The position numbers and the translations under genes were made by a program. Below the pieces are notes generated by a model, which saw only the letters and a list, made by a program, of their open reading frames with translations, made no database searches and was not told where the DNA came from. DNA of 64,000 nucleotides. It comes from Coffea arabica. Its lineage: Eukaryota > Streptophyta > Magnoliopsida > Gentianales > Rubiaceae. How positions within the stretch are numbered: the first letter of the stretch is position 1; every line of letters begins with the position of its first letter. Below, piece by piece: positions 33,441 to 43,781 of this stretch. The DNA lies in the NCBI RefSeq assembly GCF_036785885.1, contig NC_092323.1:12656501-12720500 (forward strand), given 5' to 3'.

Positions 33441-35220
33441 ATCTTTCAGAAAGAAGAGAGAAATAACGTTCAACCAAAAAAATAAATCTCATAAAAAAAC
33501 ATAGAAAAATGCAGCAGCACAATGTAAATTTTACGCAAAGAGCAAGCAAGAAACAGTTTGAATTTAGAAAATAGAAAGCAAGGAGCTAAGCCAACCAGAG
33601 TGCAAGAAACGGCAGTAGAGCAACAAAGGAAAACGGAAGAAAAGCACTATTATCACTGTCGATGATGATGATATCCCCAAAATCTGGAAAAGAATAGATG
33701 GCCGATGTGCAAATTGCGCAGAGAAATTGCATCAGTCTTTTCACCCGTCAAGAAAAGAGGCAAAAGCTGTTATTTGGCAAATTGCAGCAGTGACGGTAGA
33801 AGCAATTTATTTTCAGTCAAAGCCCATGGGAACAGGAAAGGCTTCACAACAGCACTGGTAATTTTGGATACAAGAGCAGGGTCAGAATTGTAAAACCAAC
33901 AAATTAGTATTGAGCCCAACACCACCGCATGTCATAAATCAAACTAATCACTGTGACAACACAGCAGACACGGACCAGGTGGCTTTCAAATGGGTTTCTC
34001 ACAGTGGCTAAAAGAAACAACCCTCCGTGTAAAAGAAAGCAATAATTTGTTTCAAAGCAAGAGAAAAGAAAAACAAGAAAATGAAGCCAAGTCTTCCCTT
34101 CAGCTTCAGCACGTGAGATCCTTGTGACAGACAACCATGCTTGAACCAATCCCATTCAGCCACGTCAGCACAACAACCATCCATCTTAACAAACTCATTC
34201 ATGCTTTTACTATATAGGTAGATTAGCAACCTGAATCTCTCCTGAATTTTGTGGTCTACATGAAAGCATATCACCAAGAATGGTTAATAAATAATTGATC
34301 GGCCCCAGTTGAGCAAACAAACCTGACAGTCGTGACACTAGGCAATTGCAAGATGCAGGGACCCAAACATTGAGATGTTACACCAAGTCTCGTCTCCACA
34401 TCTGTGGCAGTTTAAATGACCATCACATACGAGAGAAAACAGTGCGAGGAGAAAACTGCCAAATTTCTGGGTATTATTCTTGAGCAATGCATGCCATTTC
34501 ATAGCTATATCTTTCAAGTGACCAAAGCATGTGCAAGGTATTACTGTCAGATATAAATGTTTGTGAACGGCATAGCTCATCTAGTGGATAAATTCCCTCA
34601 ATTTTGGTATTGAAGGTCTATATCTATCATTTGAGAGGATTCAAGGTTTACGTTTGAATGGTCATTCGTGAAATAAAAATGTTACATGTCGTACTCACAT
34701 GTGAGTCAAATAATATCCAATCTATCAGGAGAAATCAATTTTTTTTCATTCCTATCAAAGAAACGTTTGTAGTCAATTTGAGTTAAACATTTTTAGCAAT
34801 TTAATGAGATAGATTATTTTTCATGGATATTCATAGCAACTAGACCTGAATTGGTAACATTTTATACCTGCTGTGGATTTTAAAAAGTTGATCAGTTTCT
34901 GTGCAGATGCCATAATTTCTCCCCTTGTCCTGTCCCTCAAAAGTAAATGTCAATAAAAAGCTAGACGACATCAGTGGAGAAGCCAGGATAAAAAGCCATG
35001 CATATGTTCATATATATCTTACTTGTCGCTTCTGTTTGTTTGTGGATAGAAATCCTTTCCCAGCCGTCCAAAGAGTGAAACCACAGGTTACAGACGATTG
35101 TCCTAATACAAATTATAGAAAGGAACGTGCGTCAAAACCTTCTGGAAGCATGTCTGTGTATTTTAGCCCAAAGTAGACAAGACTTTATGAGAAAATCCCC
35201 AAGGCAAAAATGCACAATAT

Positions 35221-35265
35221 ACACCACACACACATACACATACATACATACACACATGGACACAC
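35221..35265. repeat. (CA)n/(CATA)n microsatellite
   Basis: An irregular run of ca/cata repeats. Confidence 0.8.
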
Positions 35266-35325
35266 TTATATAGTCCCACATTTTGTGTTCTGACTTTTTT
35301 CCATTTTGAATATAATTTATTTACA

Positions 35326-36258
35326 GCCATCGAACTTTGGTTCAGTGGTTACCTAAAAGGGATTAACTCCCTTTTTAGCCTGTAGGTCGGGGTTCATACC
35401 AAAAGAGGTGTTAGATCACCCTTTTGGTCTAATCCGGTCTGTGTACCTACTAGCCTTTCACTACACTTTCCGATTAATTGATTAACTAATCCACTAATCA
35501 ACATGCACTACCTCCTAAAAAACTCTCTAACTATTTTTTATCTATATATTTTTATTTTTTTTCTCAAATATGCACACATAGTATGTGCCTCACCTACTAG
35601 TTTATATCTTAGTATATTACGTAAGTAGGTGTTAATAAAAAGTATTAACATTTACCCTTTCAAAAATACCTTTTCAACATTTACCATTATCTATCCATAC
35701 CTTATCTAGAAAACCTTCCACTTCTACATAATTACCACTACATAATTATCACTACACTCTCCAATTAACTGATTAAGTAATTCACTAATCAACATTGCAT
35801 CACCTCCTAAGAAACTCTCCAACTATTTTTTTTATCTATATATTTGTATTAATTATTTTTCCAAAATATGCACACTCATAATGTGTACCTCACCCACTAG
35901 TCTATATTATATATAAAGCTTGAGAAAGAGGTTTGGAGTTAACGTTTATCGTCACTTCATAAACTTTATATTTTGCCCTCATAAAAACTACTATTACTTT
36001 AACTACCTATAACTACTTATGACTACCTTTAACTATTTAGGTATATGTTTTCAACATAACTATCCCTAAATATTATAACTGCTAATATAAAATTATTTTA
36101 TGAAATATATTTAAAAGATTAAAGTTTGCTTCAGTAATAAAAATTTTATTTAAAATATATGACCATAAATATTATATATTTTTTGATTGCACACACATTG
36201 GGTGTGCATTGAGCACTAGTATTAGGTTATAGGAATGTTATCATTCCGTCAAAAAAAA
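35326..36258 (+). mobile_element. tRNA-derived SINE split by Helitron insertions
   Basis: The head 'gccatcgaactttggttcag' has an A-box-like 'tggttcagtggtta' (35339-35352) and a B-box-like 'gggttcatacc' (about 35390-35400). The tail 'attccgtc' plus (A)8 ends at 36258. The ends are flanked by an 18-bp duplication, gaatatAatttatttaca (35308-35325) and gaatatGatttatttaca (36259-36276), differing at one base. About 750 bp inside are not SINE-like but consist of three consecutive Helitron-like units. Confidence 0.75.
35601..36219 (+). mobile_element. Head-to-tail small Helitron units
   Basis: Three Helitron-type 3' ends follow each other: hairpin 'gcacacatagtatgtgc' then CTAG at 35597-35600; 'gcacactcataatgtgta' then CTAG at 35897-35900; 'gcacacattgggtgtgc' then CTAG at 36216-36219 followed by T. 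The unit 35901-36219 starts TCTATATTATATATAAAG, a classic Helitron 5' end, directly after the preceding CTAG. The unit 35601-35900 starts TTTATATC. The last 140 bp before the first two CTAG ends are about 80 percent similar. Confidence 0.75.
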
Positions 36259-36287
36259 GAATATGATTTATTTACATTCCTAAGTAA

Positions 36288-36896
36288 TTCTTTTATTAAA
36301 AAAAGATAATTTTATTTCAATATCTCACTAGTAACAAAGAATACATTAAACATGACACAAATATACATAGATCTTTCAATTGACACAACAAATCTAAAAA
36401 AATAATAAACATAATATAGATTAAAACTTCAAAAGTATCTTCTATCAAATGAATATTAGTGCAATCCCAAAAATCTATGTGTATCTTCTAATAGTCAAAT
36501 ATGATAAAAATTTCTTCAAATCCAAAGACAAATTTAGATTTGACATAATAGACGTGAAAATTTTCATATTTGAGAAACTGGATCTACAACATCTCTCAGA
36601 TTTCACAAAGAAAAATGACAAAAAATACTCTTACAAAAAAATCTTAGAACAGAATAAATTTCCCACTAAAAAATTTATGATAAAAGATTCTCTTGCCAGA
36701 AACTATGAAAAAGAAGAATCTCTCACTAAATTAACTTTAGGAGAGAATTTATTTAAAACAAATGAAATATAAATAGAGACGGGCTCCCTCCCATCCATGG
36801 GGAGAGCTCAGATTTTCTGGTATCTCCCCATGAGAGAGTTGGAGGAGGTTTTGGCTTAAAAATTTTTAGAGAGAATGAGGAACGAATGAATAAAAC
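36288..36896 (-). mobile_element. Retroposon of unknown family with 14-bp target duplication
   Basis: A 609-bp insert flanked by acattcctaagtaa at 36274-36287 and 36897-36910. The left end is T-rich (possible minus-strand tail) and the right end in complement starts 'ttcctcattctctct'. A 107-codon AT-rich plus-strand frame at 36449-36772 has no family motif and is probably fortuitous. Confidence 0.6.
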
Positions 36897-37124
36897 ACAT
36901 TCCTAAGTAAATTAAACGCACTAATTTAGTCCCAAGTTCCACAACAACATTTTGGCCCGAAACTAGCATGAGACAACCGGGATAATTTTTACAGAGACGA
37001 GTCAAACTAATCATGTTCTAATCATATGATTTAGAAAAGTGAGACCTATCCTAGTCAAACAGGATCCTCTGTCCATTATATCTGTTCACTATCCTGTTCA
37101 GATGGTAACTTGGCCAGGAATTAA

Positions 37125-37470
37125 TCTTCTTTTTCGTTAGGTCTCACTGAATTGAGATGGAAATCCAATTCATCATGCATGTTGCTTCTTAATTAAGTAG
37201 TGTACTTGGTGGTGGTGTCACCACTTTGTAGCTTTTTTTTTTTGCTAATTTCTTTCTTTTCTTCCTTCGTTTGTATTGTCTTGCCTCCTAGTTGTGGTTT
37301 TTTAGCATTACTTTCTTGTCTGTACTACTAGTTTGAGGTGTGCAAGCAACCAAATTTCTGGAGATCCACTGGTATAAAGTGTTATAAAATAATATTAGTG
37401 TGTGAGGTCTTTTGCATATGCCGTTAGAAGTTCCTCCCTATTTGTATTTTTATTGATCTTGTCCTTCCAT
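37125..37470 (+). pseudogene. 3' relic of a second MIZ1-like gene in copy B
   Basis: At 37130-37150 'cttctttttcgttaggtctcactga' matches the end of the intact MIZ1-like gene ('ttcttccttaggtctcactaa', 6055-6075), giving the C-terminal residues F-F-V-R-S-H-stop. The following about 300 bp of 3' UTR and flank remain alignable (6076-6410). Everything upstream of the last half dozen codons is gone, replaced by retroposon sequence. So the ancestral block carried a MIZ1-like gene in both copies and one was lost. Confidence 0.75.
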
Positions 37471-37849
37471 TTAAGGTCGGCCTCTTTTGATCTTGTCCTC
37501 TTGCTCTTTTCGGATTTCTCTAAGGTCTCTAAAGGCTCTTCATTTTGTCTCCCTCCCTCTGACAACCAAACGCAGCGTACAGAATATAACTACTTTACTG
37601 ATTGATGATAGAGGAAGAAAAATATAGAATTAATCAAATTATAAACATATATCTATTGCGTAGAGAAGAATAAAATCCAGAGAAGCACAAGACGATGAAA
37701 TTTAATCTTTTTGGAGTTGCCTTTTCTTTATAGGTCCTTTTTTTTTTTTTTTTTCCTTTTCCTTCTGTGCAACGATAGTTTCCTGTTGACGACTGATTGA
37801 TTCTGTATTTGTCCTGAGTTGGTTAGAGCACTAACACCGGTTTTCTAAT

Positions 37850-38165
37850 TGGCTAAATTCTATTTTGGATGCTTAAACAATGGACGCACTTATACTTTAA
37901 TCCTTAAACTTTATTTTTGAATATTTTACTCTATAAAATTTGAAGTTCATCTCATTTTAGTTCTTCAATTTTGAGCATCACTTGTCTACCATTTTGTTAG
38001 CTTTACCAATTCCATGGGACAGATTTTATACTTTAAAGGGTAAAATGTTCAAAACTTAAGGACTAAAGTTAATGAATTTCATTCTTTAGGAGATAAAATA
38101 TCCAAAAATAAAGTTTAAAAACTAAAGTTCTATAGTTTAAAGGTCTAAAGTAGAATTTTGTCTTT
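37850..38165. mobile_element. Foldback/MITE-like element with long inverted repeats
   Basis: The left arm (ctaaattctattttggatgc..., 37853-37985) pairs with the complement of the right arm (38010-38162), sharing 'aaactttatttttg(a/g)atatttta'. It is absent from copy A at the corresponding place. The target duplication was not resolved. Confidence 0.6.
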
Positions 38166-38400
38166 CTTATAAATTCGTAAAGGGAATCCATGGCTAGCGC
38201 AAAGAAATTAAGCCACCAATAGATCAATAATTCCTTTAAACCATATGAATTTATAACATCTTTTTACAAAATGATTGGTGATTATTGCCAAGCCCTGATA
38301 ATTGAGGAACATGGGATGTTGTTGGGCTCTAATACATATATATGACTTGATTACATACGAAATAACAATGACATATAACGTCTCATATATAAGAATAAGG

Positions 38401-38986
38401 GTTAAAATCCGTATGAATGTAGCATAATCTTCGAAAAATATAGCAATTTGCAGCCCCTCTTTTTAGTTTCATAACTTTCAAATATATTCCTACTAATCAC
38501 ATACTTTTTTATACACGTAATTTTGCCAAACAGGTTTTTTTGCATTGAATATCGTATTATATAACATGCAAAATCGTTGTTTTCACACAATCTTTTTGTA
38601 CGTATTATATCCGCCCTTATTTTACTGACTATTGGTGCAATTTTTTTCCACGGGAATTGCAGATGCCCGATCTCCTCAGTTGTAGGGAAGCGCCAAAGTC
38701 TTCCAACAAGGCATCCAACGGCCAAACCTACCCTTCCTGAGTTCCTATGAAACTCACTGCTGGTAGTTGGTAACCAACATCTTCATCACATCTATCTTTC
38801 TTTTTCATCATCAAAATTTAACTAATCTTGTTCCCTTTCACCTTCTCTTCAAACTTTCAAAATCTCCCGACAACATAGTTAGTAACAGCCAACTAATTAT
38901 CCTAGTTTTAGTATTTGTATGTACCATAAATATCTGCTGACTCTGTGTTTTTCAACTAAAGCATTCATTCTGTGGGAAACACCAAA
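38401..38986. other. Upstream region of the PH1-like gene
   Basis: 586 bp between the end of copy B and the ATPase start. No coding sequence. A weak TATA-like 'cataaatat' at about 38927-38935 lies about 50 bp before the ATG. No clear MYB/bHLH site cluster could be asserted by eye. Confidence 0.4.
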
Positions 38987-41900
38987 ATGCTCCACATTTT
39001 CAACAAAAGATTGCCTTCTCAGACAACAGAAGAAATTCGCCAAAATCTAGTCACTGGCAACAATAATGTTTCGAAAAATGGTCTCACAAAATCATTCTGG
39101 GGCCTTTGGCAGCGCTTCTTTGGAAGTAAATAAGCATTCGTCCCTCTGTACTTGTAAATTCCTCTTTGTTTTGCCATTTATTGTGTTGGATTTGAAGATA
39201 GTTTCTTCTGCTAAAACTTAGTAAACAAGAGAGCGTAGTTGATTAATCACTGCAATTAAAATTTGTAAATATGAATCTTTTGTTGTTTATTGGATTTTCT
39301 AGATTGCATTTGAGATGGGTTTTTTCTTGAAACTTTTTATAACAGAGACAATTGATGGGGGTTCGAGGACTGAAGAGGAAGCAAAGGTATACTCGTGGCT
39401 ATATGCATTGGCTCAATCTGGGAAGGATTTGGTCTATGAATATGTGCAATCAACTGAAAGAGGTTAGACTTTTCTGCAAATTTGCTCTGTTTTTGCTAGA
39501 ATATTCTTTGATTTAATCTTTCGGGTAATTTCAGAAACCTCCCTCGAGATTTCCAACGATTTCACTTAGCTTTCTTGAACTTTGAAAAATATCACTTACA
39601 TCCCCTACTTATGACTTTTGATAACATTATCATTTTAAGATATATTATTTTTAAAAAAACTCATTTTTGGATAGAGAAATTATTTTCATTTTCAAATGTG
39701 CCCTTTGTTGTCTTGCTCTTTTTCCAAAATTAAAAGTATATTAAGAAAAGCTTGAAATCAATAAGCAAATAGTATGTACGCACAATTTTAGTAGGGTACA
39801 ATATTATAGTAGGCACTTTAAGGTATGCATAATTTAATTTTTAAGAGTATATTTAAGGTATTTTCAAGCCAAATAATATTATTAATTTACTACAAAGTGT
39901 TTTGCAATCAACTTGAGAAGTTTTCAAATTGTTAGAATTTCTGAAAACTGGAAAAGAAAACATGTTTAAAATTATGTTTACAAACTCATTTGACATGCTT
40001 TCAATGACTAAAATCTCATTTGAGATGCTTTTACTAAAAAATGTTTGTGAATTTCTAAATTTCATATTTATTGTGCCAACTGATGACATGAAAAGTATTC
40101 AAAAATCTTTCAATCTTGTTAACAGTCTATAATTTTTAACTACAAAATCATATCGGCCAAGTTTCTAAAGTTTAAGGGATTAAAAAGACTAATTATGAAA
40201 ACAAAAGAAGGTGCATAGAAAAGGGCAATATTGGAATGAAAACATATTCTCTATCCAAAAATTAGTTTCTTAATAATGTATTATAAAATGGGTTTATAAT
40301 GTTATGAAAAGTTAAAAATAGGAGAGGCAAGTGATTTTTTTCAAAGTTCAAGGGTGTTAAGTGATAATTTTTACAAACTTCAGGGGAGGCTTCTGAAATT
40401 ATCCCTTAACCTTTTGCAGTTAAAGTTGGACTTATTTGCCTACTTTTGATTATATCAATAACGATGGGAGGGATGATATAATTAAGATTAATCTTATTTA
40501 CACTGCCAATATATTCCTCAACACCCTTGAATGCATGTCACTTAATTCCAATTTGAATTTATATATATATATATATATTTATATATTTTACATATATGGC
40601 ATACATCAACTAGTGCTAGTATTTATACTATTAGTTAGTTGGTGTATAGAAAATTAACCCTAATTCAACTATACTAGCCCTAATTTCTGATTTGAATCCT
40701 CCCATGCCCTACCTACAGCTTACATACTACACTCAAACAATTTGACTGAAATAGAGCTAGGTGTAGACAGCAAGAGATTATATTGCAAATTTGCAATAGG
40801 TTTTACCAGTCTTATTTAACTTATTTTGACAAAATAAATAATTAGTGCCAACCCAAATAAGGGAAATATTTCTAACAATAACCACTTCCTTTCCAATGAA
40901 CCCCTTAAAATGATAGTTAAGCTGATCTTTATTAAATGTCCTTGCTACAATTTCTTTTTTTTTTTGTGGATTTTAAATACAATATCTGGTAGACATTTGG
41001 TAGAATGCTAGTGCTTGTCAAGGAGCATTTGGTGCAGCATATAAGCCATTCTCATATTGGTTCAGGTTTGTCAGCTCATTTTCATCTATGGTTTACTGAT
41101 ATTCCTTAAGAATAACAAAGTATTCTAATAGTGATTTTGCACATTGCTTGGAAAATGGCTTGTTGTCATCAGTTTTTAGACTCAATTCACAAATTTTCTC
41201 TGCAGGTTTGAGCTTCAGGGAGGCTGAAAGGAGACTGAAGGAAACCGGGCCAAACATTCCAATTCACACTAAATTCCCCAGATGGTGGCATCTTCTTTGG
41301 AATGCCTTATTTCATCCATTCCACATCATCCTCATTGTTTTGTCAGTTTTATCTTACATTACTAGCGACGAACCAAACGGATGCATCATGCTTGTACTAG
41401 TCTTCATTAGTGTCTCCCTTCGATTTTACCAGGTATTGTCTAGTTTATTGGTTCAATTTTTCTATCGTAGTTATCATATTTTTCTTACATGCGAAACATG
41501 ACACCTGAAGGTGTGTATTTGTGAATGTCAGGAATACAGTAGCTCAAAAGCGGCAATGAAGTTGTCTGAATTTCTAAGCTTCCCAGTAAAAGTTCAAAGG
41601 TGCGCTGGTAGAACAGTTCAGACAGAATTAGTTGTTCAAGTTGATCAAAAGAATGTTGTCCCAGGTGATATTATCATTTTTGAACCTGGGGACCTCTTTC
41701 CTGGTGACGTGAGGCTACTAACTTCAAAAAATCTGGTAGTGAGGTATAGGCTAAAGGTTCTCCTTATCATTGAGACTGAAATCAGCAGATTTTGTAGCGT
41801 AAATTCCGTCATTTAACTCGTGATACTTACTGCCTCATGAAACAGTCAGTCCTCACTGACAGGAGAATTTGGAGCTACAGAGAAAACAGCTGATATCAGA

Positions 41901-43750
41901 GAAGATTCAAGCACTCCGTTGCTGGATTTAAAGAATATATGCTTCATGGTTAGTCCACAATATTTCTTGCTCTATTGTCTGCATGATGTTATAGTATGTA
42001 TGTTGCCATATAGTTGTTGGAGTATATAAGCTATTTTGGACACGGGACCGGGGTCTACTTCTTGAGGAACAGATTTAAATGGGTGGAGTATATAAGCATT
42101 TTTTCATTTTTCTCTAGCTGGTGAGTGGCAACATAGAACATTATAAAGGGGTGGTTAATTCTCTACTTCATTGTGCCTTCAGTGGTATTAGTTGATAGCT
42201 AATAACAAAAGAATTGATATAGATTTATTTTGCTTGTGTGGCCAGTTCTTAACAAAGTAGCTGAGGAGAGTATGGGTTCCTCTTTTTGTCTTAGGGAACA
42301 ACTGTAGTATCAGGGATTGGAACTGGTCTGGTTGTCTCCACTGGATCCAAGACTTATATGAGCACAATTTTTTCAACTACAGGGAAGCTGAAGCAACCAG
42401 ACGGCTTTGAGAGAGGCATCCGACACATCTCCTATATACTCATTAGCCTCATGCTTATAGTGGTCAGCATAATAATCCTCATTGATTGTTATTCATCAGG
42501 TGAACCAAGTGAGAGCATACTGTTTGGTATGTCAGTTGCTAGTGCACTCACTCCTCAGATGCTTCCGCTCATCATTAACACTAGTCTTGCTAAAGGTGCA
42601 CTTGCTATGGCCAGAGATAGATGCATAGTCAAAAGCTTAAGAGCTATACGAGACATGGGATCCATGTAAGATGAATTTACTTCAGCATTGTCTGTGAAAT
42701 GTCAGTGCTCAGACTTGATAAGCACAGAACTTGTTGAGTTGTTTATCGCAACTACTGTTGACTTCCATTTTGCATAACAGACTGTAACGTTTATACCTTT
42801 CTCCACATCTTAAGTCGCCCACATCAATTTTATGATGCAGATGATTGTATGAAAACACATGGCTGTTCTATTATTGACTGCTTTACTCTCTATTGTAGGG
42901 ACATTATATGCATTGACAAAACTGGTACTCTTACCAAGAATACTGCAATCATGATCAATTACTTTGACAGCTGGGGCTTGCAAAAAGAGAAGGTCCTAAG
43001 ACTTGCTTTCCTAAATGCTTTCTTCAAAACACAACAGAGGTATCCTTTGGATGATGCCATAATGGCACATGTATATACAAGTGGTTTCAGGTTTCAGCCA
43101 TCTGAATGGAGTAAGGTAGATGAGATTCCTTTTGATTTTACGCGTAGAAGGATATCCGTTATTTTGGAAACAAGAATGACTGAAAATTGTGTGAGCAACT
43201 ACTTTACTGACAGAATTGTGATAACTAAAGGAGCACTGGAGGAAGTGATAAAAGTTTGTTCCTTTATCGAGCATGTTGATAGTGGTGATACTTTGGCATT
43301 CTCCACTGAGGCCTATCAAAGGATCTTAAATATGGCAGAAGAACTAAGTAGTCAAGGATTAAGGCTTCTGGCTGTAGCAGTCAAAAGGCTTCAGATGGTG
43401 TGTGCATAACTCTTTTCATTGGTTCTGATATCTGTGCTTCTTGTTTGTTTTCATTCGATAAACTCCTCTGATTCTTCCCAGTCTATCATTCATAGATAGT
43501 TTACACTTTTATGCAATTTTTTTATTGCTTCTTACTGATTTGTCATTGGCATGGAGGAAAGTAGTTAACTTTTCTTCACTTAATCTAAGAACAGCACGCA
43601 AGCTTCGATCATGCGTTGTTTCTTACGCAATTTGCCTTGCCTTCAGCACAAAGTCTCTTCTTTACTCAAGTATATGGAAATTCAGACATGAAAACTTATC
43701 CACATTTGTGAAATTCTATTTTGTTGACCACTATTCTGGTTCAAAAGTAG

Positions 43751-43781
<31 letters not shown>

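Larger units (their letters stand above)
28968..34222 (-). mobile_element. Helitron (5255 bp, non-autonomous) carrying a FIS1 gene fragment
   Basis: On the minus strand it begins TCTACCTATATAGTAAAAGC (34222 downward) and ends with the hairpin CACCGCGC-ATC-GCGCGGTG (28998-28980), then TTCACCTC and CTAG (28971-28968). Host bases are A before the 5' end and T after the 3' end, the Helitron A/T target. Copy A holds the empty site: flanks '...gatggtgcttcataacaaa' and 'ttagcaacctgaatc...' join as '...gatggtgctggaataacaaattggcatcctgaatc' at 1470-1500. No Rep/helicase frame was recognised. Cargo includes three exons of FIS1 and possibly a second gene. Confidence 0.9.
25110..38400 (+). repeat. Segmental duplication, copy B (partner of 590-8400)
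   Basis: Same order and orientation as copy A (matching blocks are listed there), but expanded by a LINE remnant, a 5.26-kb Helitron, SINE and tandem Helitron insertions, a 609-bp retroposon and a foldback element. Its MIZ1-like gene has been lost except for the last codons and 3' UTR. Confidence 0.8.

Noticed and set aside
34925..35176. 83-codon frame in copy B
   Set aside because: The matching block in copy A (2540-2700) does not keep the frame, so there is no sign of coding constraint.
36449..36772. 107-codon lysine-rich frame
   Set aside because: AT-rich composition, no family motif, and entirely inside a 609-bp retroposon without a known coding role.
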